Below are positions 24,272 through 32,240 of a DNA stretch of 32,240 bases, in pieces (position 1 is the stretch's first letter; every line of letters starts with the position of its first letter). The notes under the pieces are model-generated. The model saw only the letters and a list, made by a program, of their open reading frames with translations. It had not been told where the DNA came from and ran no database searches. Position numbers and translations under genes: made by a program. The DNA lies in NCBI GenBank assembly GCA_030591565.1, contig JAUVAU010000026.1, positions 1 to 32,240 of the forward strand, in the 5' to 3' direction. Source of the stretch: Deltaproteobacteria bacterium (GTDB lineage: Bacteria; Desulfobacterota; Deferrisomatia; Deferrisomatales; BM512).

Positions 24272-25171
24272 CTACTGCATATACTTGATCTCGGCTTCGT
24301 CTTTAAGCTGCTGAACCCAGTTTTGCAGGAATTCCTTTTCACCCTCTTTGACGAAAAGTGCCTCCACCTCACCGCGTACCTCCTCAAAGGGTGCTATGGC
24401 GGCATCCGTGCGCTCGGTGATGAAGAGCAGGTTGTGCCCTTCGGGCGTGGAGATGATCCGGGTCGCATTGCCAACGGGAGTTTCCGCGATGGCGCTGAGG
24501 AAAGGCTCTTTAAGGCCGCCAAGGGGGATCATCCCCGTATCGTAGGGAGAGACGCCGATGAGGGCCTTGCCGGCTTCCAGCGGATCGGCGCCCCTGTTCA
24601 TCTCCTCGCGAACCCTCTGCAGCGCATCGACATCGGCTGCCAGCGGCACGACCATATGAAGCATGCGGATCTTGCCCTGCCGTTTGAACTTGGTGACGTT
24701 CTTCAGGTAGAACTTTTTCAGCCCCTTTTCGTTGAACTTCATCTCGGAGCGCATGGCGTACCCCAGGGTGCGACCGGTGAGGATCTCCTTTTTCAGCCCG
24801 CTCGTGTACTGCTCCCAGGTTATTCCGCGCTTTGCGATCTCTTTCCGAAGGGTTTCGTCGCTCATCTTCGTGCGCTTCTTTATCTGCTCGATCGCCATCG
24901 CCAGCTCTTCTTCCGAGATGGTGATCCTGAACCGCTTGGCCTGCTTCGCAATGAGGTGCTGTTCGACGAGTTTTTCCAGCGCGAGTTTCCATTGGGCGCT
25001 CTCACCGGTCTTTTGGGTAAGCAGCTGTGCCGCTTCGTCAACCTCCGAGCGGGTGATTATTTCACCGTCAACCACCGCCGCGACGGCGTCAGTGATTGCT
25101 GCGTGGGCCGAAAAGGTCATTGATATCAAGACGCCGGCGGCTACCAGTATGATCGTTACAAGTTTTTTCAC
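24272..25171 (-). CDS. SurA-like periplasmic peptidyl-prolyl isomerase / chaperone
   Basis: A 299-residue exported protein. The signal peptide spans about residues 1-24 (KKLVTIILVAAGVLISMTFSAHA). The mature N-terminus is a SurA_N-type helical chaperone domain (AAVVDGEIITRSEVDEAAQLL). A helical linker and a single parvulin (PPIC) rotamase domain follow, around KIRMLHMVVPLAA to GHNLLFITERTD, then a C-terminal helix. E. coli SurA has two parvulin domains; one is common in deltaproteobacterial versions. Likely role: folding outer-membrane proteins in the periplasm. GTG 25171 is preferred because GGAAG lies correctly ahead; a TTG at 25183 would put extra residues before the signal peptide. mfd ends 69 bases upstream. 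Confidence 0.87.
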   Translation of the reverse strand: MKKLVTIILVAAGVLISMTFSAHAAITDAVAAVVDGEIITRSEVDEAAQLLTQKTGESAQWKLALEKLVEQHLIAKQAKRFRITISEEELAMAIEQIKKRTKMSDETLRKEIAKRGITWEQYTSGLKKEILTGRTLGYAMRSEMKFNEKGLKKFYLKNVTKFKRQGKIRMLHMVVPLAADVDALQRVREEMNRGADPLEAGKALIGVSPYDTGMIPLGGLKEPFLSAIAETPVGNATRIISTPEGHNLLFITERTDAAIAPFEEVRGEVEALFVKEGEKEFLQNWVQQLKDEAEIKYMQ

Positions 25172-25240
25172 GTTAGCTTCCAAATTTTATTCAGGCGCCG
25201 TTCGGCGAAGTTTACAACAGGGACAAATAAGCTATCACAA

Positions 25241-28200
25241 TCATTCCAACATACTCAACAGCGCCGATGCTTGTTCAAGCAGCGCAGCGCTCTCCAACTC
25301 GCCCACTCCAAAGCGGAGCCGGTGGTCGGGGGTGAGCCTGAACCTGGCCGGCTCATTGGAGACCAGCGCGACTATCCGCTCGGGATCGACCACCGGCGCG
25401 TCGTCGAAGGCCACCACCAGATCCCTGCCATTGTAGTCCAGTCCGGTGGCGCGCAGCGCCATCAGCCGCAGCCGCAGCTTCATCACCTCAAGGAGGTTTT
25501 TGACCGGGTCGGGCACAGGGCCAAAGCGGTCGGTCAGCTCATAGACCGCTTCGCCAAGCTCCTCACCGTCGGCCATGCGGGTGAGCTTGTCGTAGAGGCG
25601 CAGCCGCAGCTGGGCGTCGTTGACATAGTTCTCAGGAAAATGCGCCGGGATGCGCAGCCGAATTTCCGGCTCCGGGGGCCTGCCGTGGGGCTCTCCCTTG
25701 AGGCGCAGCACCGCGTCGTCAAGCAGCTCGGTGTAGAGGTCAAACCCCAGCGCGTTGATGTGGCCCGACTGGTTCTTGCCAAGCAGCTCGCCCGCGCCCC
25801 TTATCTCAAGGTCATGTATCGCCACCTTGAACCCCGCACCCAGGTCGCTGAACTTTTGCAGGGTCTGGAGCCTTTTCCTTGCGTCTTCGGTCAGCTCCCG
25901 CTCTTCGGGCGCGAGCAGCCAGCAGTAGGCGCGCAGGTTGGAGCGTCCCACCCGGCCACGCAGCTGGTAGAGGTCGGCCAGGCCAAACATGTCGGCGCGG
26001 TCGATGATGATCGTGTTGGCCCTGGGGATGTCCAGCCCCGATTCGATGATGGCGGTGCACACGAGGATTTCGATTTCGCCCCCGGCAAAGCGCTCCATCA
26101 CATCCTGGAGGTGTTTTTCCCTCATCTGCCCGTGGCCCACTTCGATCTTGGCGTTGGGCACCAGCCGTTTTACATGGTCGGCCACCGCATCTATCGACTG
26201 GACGCGGTTGTGGACGAAAAATATCTGGCCGCTGCGGTTCAGCTCGCGCTTGATCGCCTCGCGCACCACGTCGTCGTCAAAGCGCGCCAGCCGCGTGCGC
26301 ACCGCGAGCCGGTCTGTTGGGGGCGTCTCGATGACCGAGAGGTCGCGCACTCCGTGGAAGCCCATCTGCAAGGTGCGCGGTATGGGGGTGGCCGAGAGCG
26401 CCAGCATGTCCACCTGGTTTCTCAGCTTCTTCAGCTTTTCCTTCTGCGCGACGCCGAAACGGTGCTCCTCATCGATGACCACCAGCCCCAGCTCTTTGAA
26501 CTTGATGTCGGCGGCCAACAGCCGGTGGGTGCCTATCACCACGTCTACCGCCCCCTTTGATATCGCCGAGATCACTTCGGTCTGGGCGGACTTGCCCACG
26601 AAACGCGAGAGCATCCTCACCTCAATGGGGTAGTCCTCAAACCGCTTGACGAAGTTGTGGTAGTGCTGCGCCGCCAGTACGGTGGTGGGGGCCATGACGG
26701 CCACCTGTTTGCCGCCCTCCACCGCGCGAAACGCTCCCCGTATCGCCACCTCGGTCTTGCCGTAGCCCACGTCGCCGCAGATCAGCCGGTCCATCGGGCG
26801 GTTGGTGCCCATGTCATGCATCACATCATCAATGGCCGCCGCCTGGTCTCTGGTCTCTTCGTAGGGGAAGGTCGTCTCAAACTCCCTGTAGGCCAGGTCC
26901 GGCGCAGGGCAGGGGGGACGAGAGGCCAGCTTGCGTCGCGCGTAGAGGTCCAGCAGCTCGTGGGCCATCTTCTCGATGCCCTCGGCAGCTTTTTTGCGCG
27001 CCTTCTCCCAGCTCTTGCCGCCCAGCTTGTCCAGCCGCACGTGTTCGCTGTTGGGGGCGGAGTAGCGCTGTACCAGATTCAGTCTTGTCACCGGCAGATA
27101 GAGCCGGTCGCCGCCCGCATATTCCAGGTGGAGGTAGTCGGATTCGATCCCGATCCCTTCCACGTCCAGTCTCACCATGCCGGTATAGCGCCCGATGCCG
27201 AAGTCCACATGGACGATCAGGTCGCGGGGCACCAGGTCACCAAGGCTGGAGCGCGGGATGCCCTTGGTGGGGGCGGGGCGGCGCGATTTGCGGCCAAAGA
27301 CCTCGGAGTCGGTGATGAGCGAAATATGTTCGCCGGGGAAGCTGAAGCCGCGTCCCAGATCGCCGAGGCACAGCTGTATTGCCGTCTTGTCGCCCTCGGC
27401 CGGTAGCGAGAAGTTGACCGTTTCGCCGAGCGATATTTTGTATTCGCCGAGCAGGTCACGAAACTTTTGCGCCAGCCCAGGTGTCCTGCACACGATGTTG
27501 ACGGTGTAGCCGCTGCTGCAATCCTCTTTGATCCGGTCCACCAGCGGCGAGAGCAGCCTGTCGCTGCCACGCGAATGGCGCAGCGAAGAGGTCAGCTCTT
27601 CGTTGCCGCTAACGGCGAACTCCACAGCCTCTACCCCGGAGTTCTCCCCTTCCTCGTATACAAGGGATTCAATGGCGACCACCTGATTCTTATTCAGCCG
27701 CGCTGTCCACTTCGCCGTGTCCAGATAGGCCAGCTCCGGTTCGACGGCCAGCCGCTCGGCTGCCACCGCGCGCTCAAAGCCGCGCTGAATATCCTCACCC
27801 ATCGCCTCGGCGCGCTCGCTGATGCGTCCGCCATCGCTCAGTATCACCACCGCGTCCTCGGGGATGTAGTCCCAGAAGTTGACGGGCTCGGCAAAGAAGT
27901 AGGGGAGGCGGCATTCACGGATGGGCGTGTAGGGGTCGATGCGGTGGGGCTCCACCATCTCGAAGGTGCGGGTGCGGTTGAACCCCTGCTTGTGGCAGCG
28001 GCTCCGCAGCCGTCCTATCGCCTCTTCGCACTGGGCTTCGGTGGCGCAATTTTCGCGGGCCGGGAGAAAGACTGCTTCTTCAAACTGTTGGGTGGAGCGC
28101 TGGGTCGAGAGGTTGAAGGTCCTGATCGACTCCACCTCGTCGCCAAACAGTTCGATGCGTATCGGTTCACCGTAATGGGGGGCGAAGATGTCGATTATGC

Positions 28201-28774
28201 CGCCCCGCACGGCGATCTCGCCGCGCTCCTCCACCTGTCCCACGCGGTTGTAGCCTGTGCGGATGAGGGTGGCGATAAAGTTGTCGCGGTCCAGCTCGTC
28301 GCCCACCGCCACGGGCATCGCCCACTCTTCCAACGCCGCCTTCGGGGGCAATCGCTGGAAGGTGGCCTCGACCGGCGCGACCATGACGAAGGGGCCGGGG
28401 TTCATCGCCCGAAATAGCGCCGCCGTGCGCGCCGCGCTGGTCTCGGGATGGGGTGGCAGGTCTTCGTAGATGAGGGTGTCCCACGCGGGGAAGCTCACCA
28501 GGGGCGCATCCCAGGGCAGGGCGGTGTCGTGGTTACCATTGGGGCCATTCCCGTTATCGCCATTGCCCCCGTTGCCGGAAAAGAATTTGATCTCCGCGGC
28601 GATGGCGCGCATCTGGGGCATATCGGGGGTGAGCACGACCAGGGGGCGGTTCAGCCTGCGAGCCAGACGCGAGACGAGGTAAGCGCCTGCGGAGCCGGCC
28701 AGACCCTGGGCGCGCACCAAGGACGCGCCGCCCTCCAGTTTGGCGGCAAGCTGCTCAAGCGCTTTGAAAGGCAT
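25241..28774 (-). CDS. mfd: Transcription-repair coupling factor (Mfd)
   Basis: A 1177-residue DNA translocase that removes stalled RNA polymerase and recruits UvrA. Domains in order: a UvrB-like N-terminal region (PAWDTLIYEDLPPHPE, RGGIIDIF), the RNA-polymerase-interacting domain (LVPRDLIVHVDFGIGRYTG, YLHLEYAGGDRLYLPV), the translocase with Walker A GDVGYGKTEVAIRGAF, the DEEH box VIDEEHRFG and SATPIPRTL, the RGRVGRS motif VI region, and a C-terminal D7 domain. Residues 67-81 are an unusual Gly/Asn-rich insert (GNGGNGDNGNGPNGN) in the first domain. Length is otherwise normal. The start lies 5 bases after the nadA stop. uvrA, its functional partner, is in the same minus-strand gene run. Confidence 0.97.
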   Translation of the reverse strand: MPFKALEQLAAKLEGGASLVRAQGLAGSAGAYLVSRLARRLNRPLVVLTPDMPQMRAIAAEIKFFSGNGGNGDNGNGPNGNHDTALPWDAPLVSFPAWDTLIYEDLPPHPETSAARTAALFRAMNPGPFVMVAPVEATFQRLPPKAALEEWAMPVAVGDELDRDNFIATLIRTGYNRVGQVEERGEIAVRGGIIDIFAPHYGEPIRIELFGDEVESIRTFNLSTQRSTQQFEEAVFLPARENCATEAQCEEAIGRLRSRCHKQGFNRTRTFEMVEPHRIDPYTPIRECRLPYFFAEPVNFWDYIPEDAVVILSDGGRISERAEAMGEDIQRGFERAVAAERLAVEPELAYLDTAKWTARLNKNQVVAIESLVYEEGENSGVEAVEFAVSGNEELTSSLRHSRGSDRLLSPLVDRIKEDCSSGYTVNIVCRTPGLAQKFRDLLGEYKISLGETVNFSLPAEGDKTAIQLCLGDLGRGFSFPGEHISLITDSEVFGRKSRRPAPTKGIPRSSLGDLVPRDLIVHVDFGIGRYTGMVRLDVEGIGIESDYLHLEYAGGDRLYLPVTRLNLVQRYSAPNSEHVRLDKLGGKSWEKARKKAAEGIEKMAHELLDLYARRKLASRPPCPAPDLAYREFETTFPYEETRDQAAAIDDVMHDMGTNRPMDRLICGDVGYGKTEVAIRGAFRAVEGGKQVAVMAPTTVLAAQHYHNFVKRFEDYPIEVRMLSRFVGKSAQTEVISAISKGAVDVVIGTHRLLAADIKFKELGLVVIDEEHRFGVAQKEKLKKLRNQVDMLALSATPIPRTLQMGFHGVRDLSVIETPPTDRLAVRTRLARFDDDVVREAIKRELNRSGQIFFVHNRVQSIDAVADHVKRLVPNAKIEVGHGQMREKHLQDVMERFAGGEIEILVCTAIIESGLDIPRANTIIIDRADMFGLADLYQLRGRVGRSNLRAYCWLLAPEERELTEDARKRLQTLQKFSDLGAGFKVAIHDLEIRGAGELLGKNQSGHINALGFDLYTELLDDAVLRLKGEPHGRPPEPEIRLRIPAHFPENYVNDAQLRLRLYDKLTRMADGEELGEAVYELTDRFGPVPDPVKNLLEVMKLRLRLMALRATGLDYNGRDLVVAFDDAPVVDPERIVALVSNEPARFRLTPDHRLRFGVGELESAALLEQASALLSMLE

Positions 28775-28779
28775 GACCG

Positions 28780-29700
28780 CTAGTCCCGGCCTGCCCGGAT
28801 CATCTTCTCCAGCGTCGCGTAGGCCTTGACGCGGATCGACTCCTCCACCGTGACCACATTGGACATCGTTTCGAGCGCCTCGGCCACGTCGTCGAGTGAA
28901 GTGAGCTTCATATTCGGGCAGATGAGCCGGTTGCTGGGGCTGATGAAGGTCTTGTCCGGGCTGTCGGTCTGCAACTTATGATACAGCCCCATCTCGGTGC
29001 CCACGATGATGGCCGGGGCATCCGACCCCTTGCAGTAGCGCACCATGCCCGAAGTGGAGAGGATCTCGTCGGCCAGGTCCAGCACACCGGGGCGGCACTC
29101 GGGATGGGCGATGAGGGGTGCGGTGGGGTTGGCGGCCTTGCATTTGACCACAGCTTCGACGGTCAGCCACTCATGGGTGGGGCAGTAGCCATCCCAGTAG
29201 AGCACCTCCTGGTCGGTGTGGCGAGCCACCCACTGGGCCAGGTTGCGGTCCGGCGTCATGTATATGCGAGGAGCATCAAGCGACCTGGCCACGCTTACGG
29301 CGTTAGCCGACGTGCAGCAGATGTCGCTCTCCGCCTTCACTTCAGCCGAAGAGTTTACGTAGGTGACCACCGGAACGCCGGGGTATTTGGCTTTTTCCGC
29401 ACGCAGCTGGTCAGCGGTTATCATATCGGCCATTGGGCAGCCCGCGTCCATGCGCGGCAGTATTACCTTTTTCTGCGGGCTTAGAATCGCCGCGCTCTCC
29501 GCCATGAAGTGGACGCCGCAAAAAACTATGACCTCGGCATCGGTCTCGGCAGCGGTCTGGCTAAGTCCCAGGGAGTCGCCGGTGACATCGGCAATATCCT
29601 GCACCTCGGCACGCTGATAATTATGTGCGAGCAGTATGGCGTTGCGCTCTTTCAGCAGCTCGCGAATACGGCGCTTGAGGTTGTCTTCTCTATCGTTCAT
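28780..29700 (-). CDS. nadA: Quinolinate synthase A (NadA)
   Basis: A 306-residue [4Fe-4S] enzyme condensing iminoaspartate with dihydroxyacetone phosphate to quinolinate in NAD synthesis. The three-fold repeat architecture is visible: [55 protein letters not shown], and [13 protein letters not shown]. The likely cluster ligands are C88 (AGCPMAD), C173 (GYCPTHEW) and C261 (LICPNMK), spaced as in characterised short NadA proteins. ATG 29700 was chosen because GGAG lies 8 bases upstream and residues start just before the conserved first helix; the frame extends to 29757 without family sequence. It is the first gene of the long minus-strand run, divergent from tRNA-fMet. nadB and nadC are not in the window. 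Confidence 0.96.
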   Translation of the reverse strand: MNDREDNLKRRIRELLKERNAILLAHNYQRAEVQDIADVTGDSLGLSQTAAETDAEVIVFCGVHFMAESAAILSPQKKVILPRMDAGCPMADMITADQLRAEKAKYPGVPVVTYVNSSAEVKAESDICCTSANAVSVARSLDAPRIYMTPDRNLAQWVARHTDQEVLYWDGYCPTHEWLTVEAVVKCKAANPTAPLIAHPECRPGVLDLADEILSTSGMVRYCKGSDAPAIIVGTEMGLYHKLQTDSPDKTFISPSNRLICPNMKLTSLDDVAEALETMSNVVTVEESIRVKAYATLEKMIRAGRD

Positions 29701-29787
29701 TTGGGTGCTCCGTAGAGGAAAAGCACAGATAGTACGTAAGGCTTTTTGGCCCGTCAAGCAGCAACATAAATAAATGTATCACGGGTC

Positions 29788-29816
29788 TTGACAAGGGGGG
29801 GTATGCAGTGGATAAT
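29788..29816 (+). promoter_or_regulatory. Strong sigma-70 promoter for tRNA-fMet
   Basis: A perfect TTGACA (29788-29793), a 17-base spacer and GATAAT (29811-29816) place the start near 29823, 7 bases before the tRNA. Confidence 0.88.
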
Positions 29817-29829
29817 TCGCGCCTCGTAA

Positions 29830-29906
<77 letters not shown>

Positions 29907-29918
29907 TATAACAAACCG

Positions 29919-29956
29919 AAGGCCGGTATTCCTTTTGAGGAATATCGGCCTTTGTT
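29919..29956 (+). terminator. Intrinsic terminator of tRNA-fMet
   Basis: A 14-bp stem (29919-29932/29939-29952) with one G-T wobble and loop TTTTGA is followed by TTGTT. It starts 13 bases after the tRNA. Confidence 0.82.
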
Positions 29957-30147
29957 CATTATGCGGCTCGTCTTTCGCCATCAGCCGTCGTCATCTCTCC
30001 TCACTCACTCCCTCACGTAGCTCTGCTACTGTTCCGTCACTCGTTCGTCGGATTCCTTGCCTGATGAACGAAATACTTTGCCTTGAAAAACAAAAGCCCT
30101 TGTGAGGGGGGCCACAGGGGGTGGATATCAGAAGGGTGGAGCAAAAG
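29957..30147. other. Intergenic spacer with no identified feature
   Basis: Between the tRNA terminator and the convergent hypothetical gene. It contains CTCAC/CGTCACTCG-type short repetitions, but no credible gene, tRNA-end duplication or copy of the structured repeat was seen. Confidence 0.5.
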
Positions 30148-30906
30148 TCATTGGATGTAGCTAAGGAGGATTTCCTCTGCTTTTGCAACACCTGGGGGAA
30201 GCAATGTCACGGTCTTGGTAGTCGTATTAACGTAGATCAGTCTTGTGTCTTTGTGCTGCTTTATTATCTTGTTGAAATACTTGCGATTGCCATAATCGAG
30301 CCAATCAAAAAGGTCATCAAGGTTAGGTGGACTTGCACAGGACCCCAGCAGGACTAACACTTGGTCTTTCAATGCCAAACTGGGATCAAGAACGCGACGC
30401 ACATCTCCATCCCGCCACACCAGCGGCACTCGCCGCTCGACCAACGCATCCACAATACTTTGTGCTTCCTCAGTCGGAAGATTGTGGAAGACCCGGACCA
30501 ACTCTGCCATGATCCAACTGCACATTGACAGCATCACAGTCGCATCCATGTGGTTTGGGTCTACATCCCCACCTACATGCCCAACGTTTCTGTTGTTCCT
30601 GACCTCATACAAAGGTGGCAACATCCGAGGTATTAATATCTTCATACTACGGGGGGTTGTTGATTGTTGCTCAAGCTGCTTACAAGCCTCAGGAAAATTC
30701 CTTGGCTTAGATGGGGTGTCAGGGTAGGCGCCAGTAGCATAACCACTCAGGATCGTATAAACGATCTCACAAAACCGTCCACCACTAAGCTCGGATGGTG
30801 CCCACCTGCGCTCCAGGTAGTTCTTAACTATTTCCTGGTATTCTGCAATGAGCGGTACCCGCAGACCTTCTGGTATTGCGTCGAAAGCCTTCACTGAGAT
30901 CGACAT
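30148..30906 (-). CDS. Hypothetical protein with a HEPN-like R-x6-H motif
   Basis: A 252-residue soluble protein, second gene of a two-gene unit. A helical segment in the middle carries R103-N-N-R-N-V-G-H110 followed by VGGDVDPNHMDA and a long helix (MLSMCSWIMAELVRVFHNL). R-x4-6-H with Asn after Arg is the catalytic signature of HEPN ribonucleases, and the surrounding helices suit a HEPN bundle. The C-terminal part (LDDLFDWLDYGNRKYFNKII, TKTVTLLPPGVAKAEEIL) looks like a winged-helix domain. I recall similar uncharacterised proteins with an RN-x-G-x-GHVGG block, but cannot name a family. AGGA precedes ATG 30906, overlapping the upstream stop region. Base composition is AT-richer than in the housekeeping genes. 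RNase or defence activity is an inference only. Confidence 0.75.
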   Translation of the reverse strand: MSISVKAFDAIPEGLRVPLIAEYQEIVKNYLERRWAPSELSGGRFCEIVYTILSGYATGAYPDTPSKPRNFPEACKQLEQQSTTPRSMKILIPRMLPPLYEVRNNRNVGHVGGDVDPNHMDATVMLSMCSWIMAELVRVFHNLPTEEAQSIVDALVERRVPLVWRDGDVRRVLDPSLALKDQVLVLLGSCASPPNLDDLFDWLDYGNRKYFNKIIKQHKDTRLIYVNTTTKTVTLLPPGVAKAEEILLSYIQ

Positions 30907-30917
30907 ATAAATTCTTC

Positions 30918-31445
30918 CTAGCTGGGCACTGCGCGGGTTAGCATTGTTTTGGTTTCAGCAATTCCTGCCTTCGTAACCTTGTATTTCTTTCTTGCCTGCT
31001 GGCTGCTTCCAGATTTTCTCAACTGTATTACAAGTTGTGGCTTTTTGTTTTTAAGGTCTGTCAAACATTGTGTGATGTTTTTCACCCCATGACCAAGATG
31101 TTTTAATTCAGTGTTGATTGTCTGAGAGTTGAGTTCATCATGACCATTCACTTCCTGCAACCAATAAGCGGCAGCAAGCACGTATTCTGACTGCGCCACA
31201 GGGTTACAAGCAGATACAAAGCTGCCAATATCACCAAATTCGTTTTCCGCCGCAACTTCTGCAGGCTCACAACTGGCACTATCTTGCGGTGCCACTTGAT
31301 GCAGACTTGCAGAACCTTCCTGATACCGCGCAACCGCCCAATTCAACACTCTTGCCACAGCACCTTTATCAAGTACCTCCAGTGCTTCCGCCACACTTTT
31401 CATTGCGTTGATTTCAGCAGTCGGACCGCCACGCTCTTCAGTCAT
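30918..31445 (-). CDS. Hypothetical protein, first gene of the two-gene cassette, possible C-terminal winged helix
   Basis: A 175-residue protein. The N-terminus has the short helical pattern EALEVLDKGAVARVLNWAVARY (about residues 21-42), resembling L-D-x5-R-V-L-x-W-x3-R-[FY] sequences I have seen in uncharacterised accessory genes. A Ser/Glu-rich linker follows. Residues about 85-175 look like a DNA-binding winged helix: YVLAAAYWLQEVNG, SQTINTELKHLG, then LRKSGSSQQARKKYKVTKAGIAE, which has the wing-like KYKVTKAG strand. The ribosome-binding site AGAGGTGA lies just ahead of ATG 31445. An inverted repeat overlaps the -10 box of its promoter, allowing autoregulation. The next gene starts 11 bases after its stop. 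An antitoxin or regulator role is an inference. Confidence 0.72.
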   Translation of the reverse strand: MTEERGGPTAEINAMKSVAEALEVLDKGAVARVLNWAVARYQEGSASLHQVAPQDSASCEPAEVAAENEFGDIGSFVSACNPVAQSEYVLAAAYWLQEVNGHDELNSQTINTELKHLGHGVKNITQCLTDLKNKKPQLVIQLRKSGSSQQARKKYKVTKAGIAETKTMLTRAVPS

Positions 31446-31468
31446 CTCTTCACCTCTCTAGTTGTAGG

Positions 31469-31484
31469 GTTATTATATCATAAC
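31469..31484 (-). promoter_or_regulatory. -10 box embedded in an inverted repeat (possible operator)
   Basis: GTTATTATATCATAAC is a dyad with 5-bp arms; on the minus strand it contains TATAAT (31477-31472), 26 bases ahead of ATG 31445. No good -35 is visible, which suits a regulated promoter. Confidence 0.5.
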
Positions 31485-31603
31485 ACTGTAAGGCTTGTTA
31501 TCATGTGTGTCTAGACTTTATGTAATGTTTATTGCACTAAGGAAGATGCGCGCGGATAGGGGGCCGGGCCTTTTTTTCAACATTTCGTTTTTGACCTACC
31601 CCT

Positions 31604-31868
31604 CCCCACCGAGCTGTGCAGTGAGCAATTGAGGAAGTTTTTGAGAGTCATCTTGTTTGAGGCGAAGCCGAGTTCATGACTCTCCCTCAATTGTGAACGG
31701 TCGCCGAAGGCGAGCACACGTGCTCGAAGGGGCGCGTCTTTGTGATACTTTCTTCGCGCAAAGAAAGTATCCTCGGGGCGCAGGGGACGAGCAGTCCCCG
31801 CATACTATAAACCCAATCCAATGCCCCTAAAAGGCCAAGCGCCCAGCGAAAAAGCCCAGCGGCGAGCG
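31604..31868 (+). repeat. Structured intergenic repeat, copy C
   Basis: Homologous to copy D and, at its 3' end, to copy B. Stems: 31625-31634/31685-31694; 31643-31651/31676-31684; 31701-31705/31709-31713 (loop GAA); near-palindrome CGAGCACACGTGCTCG at 31711-31726; 31744-31754/31761-31771 (11 bp, loop CGCGCA); 31783-31788/31794-31799 (loop GAGCA). The shared tail AAAAAGCCCAGCGGCGAGCG spans 31849-31868. Together with the operator it accounts for most of the 506-base gap between the two-gene cassette and the cytochrome gene; 31500-31603 holds only a short GGGCCGGGCC plus T-run of doubtful meaning. Confidence 0.85.
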
Positions 31869-31951
31869 CCTCACCCTCCCCCATTCCCCTCCTCCTTCCT
31901 TAATGCTATGCTGGTCGGGTAATAATTCATTCCACATGAGGAGGGTTTGTG

Positions 31952-32240
31952 ATGTCTAAAATATTCAAGTTTGCGTTGTGTGCGTTTGTGGTGGTGGGGC
32001 TGTTCGCTTGTACGGATAAGGCTTCCGAGAAGCCTGCGGCCAAGGCAGCGGCACCGACTCCTGCTGCTATCGCTGCGGCGGCAAGGGGTGATGCCCAGGC
32101 GCTGTTGGGTCAGAAGTGTACTTCGTGCCATACGTCCGCCAAATGGGAGGGCAGGCTGTTTTCCCCTGCCCAGTGGGAGGAGATGCTTTTGCAGATGCGT
32201 GTGAAGGGTGCTGATTTCACGGATGAGGATTTGAAGATTC
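31952..32240 (+). CDS. Lipoprotein c-type cytochrome (5' part; runs off the window)
   Basis: The first 96 codons of a small exported cytochrome. The signal sequence ends in a lipobox, LFAC with C20 as the lipidation site, so the protein is membrane-anchored on the periplasmic side. An Ala/Pro/Lys linker (about residues 28-45) leads to the heme motif C56-T-S-C59-H60. The following helix (SPAQWEEMLLQM) and DFTDEDLK resemble small monoheme class I cytochromes, in which a distal Met ligand lies further on, outside the window. GGAGGG precedes ATG 31952. The probable role is electron transfer; the partner is unknown. Confidence 0.85.
   Translation, partial: MSKIFKFALCAFVVVGLFACTDKASEKPAAKAAAPTPAAIAAAARGDAQALLGQKCTSCHTSAKWEGRLFSPAQWEEMLLQMRVKGADFTDEDLKI

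Noticed and set aside
30121-30357. Plus-strand frames opposite the HEPN-like gene
   Set aside because: No ribosome-binding site and no protein-like features; antisense shadow.
31561-31579. Intrinsic terminator from GGGCCGGGCC plus T-run
   Set aside because: The stem is only three to four pairs and no plus-strand gene ends there.

Overview
The window is chromosomal DNA from a GC-rich Gram-negative bacterium. Evidence for Gram-negative: periplasmic DsbC-like and SurA-like proteins, a type IV pilin accessory protein, a lipoprotein c-type cytochrome, PcnB and RNase G. The minus-strand order nadA-mfd-SurA-like-pdxA-phosphohexomutase-uvrA, together with a fused TIGR03960/TIGR03936 radical SAM protein next to RNase G, resembles Desulfobacterota ('deltaproteobacteria'). 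That placement is an inference from gene content; no rRNA is present. There is no transposase, integrase, CRISPR array or phage structural gene.

Layout. 1-1101: a universal stress protein and an Fe-S type Rrf2 regulator (+), the first preceded by a long inverted repeat. 1226-4023: poly(A) polymerase (-) and cardiolipin synthase (+), divergently arranged. 4098-5662: a DsbC-like protein that also has a CXXCH motif, paired with a TfpX/TfpZ pilin accessory protein (+). 5758-8795: a mercuric-reductase-like flavoprotein, a TVP38/TMEM64 membrane protein and a secreted DUF547 protein (+). 8800-10967: exonuclease III (-), then prmA overlapping an ATC-hydrolase-like gene (+).

10968-14538 is an accessory region: a soluble Ser/Thr kinase with visibly more A+T than its flanks, a secreted ten-cysteine protein behind a sigma-54-type promoter, and three copies of a large non-coding structured repeat.

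14539-29700 is a nearly uninterrupted minus-strand run of housekeeping genes with several ATGA/GTGA overlaps. Transcription order is nadA (NAD), mfd (repair), SurA-like (envelope), pdxA (vitamin B6), phosphohexomutase, uvrA (repair), a zinc-ribbon protein, the radical SAM fusion and RNase G. It ends in a hairpin terminator inside one of the repeats.

29788-32240: an initiator tRNA-fMet with near-consensus promoter and terminator; a two-gene minus-strand cassette of unknown function (a possible HEPN-type protein and a possible winged-helix partner); a fourth copy of the repeat; and the start of a lipoprotein cytochrome c.

The most unusual content is the repeat. Four copies (10995-11226 inverted, 12891-13292, 14136-14538, 31604-31868) share a core and, in three of them, an identical tail. 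Between copies, hairpin stems change sequence while base pairing and loop sequences are kept, as expected for a structured RNA or a DNA hairpin element. Copies flank the kinase gene, the Cys-rich gene and the two-gene cassette.
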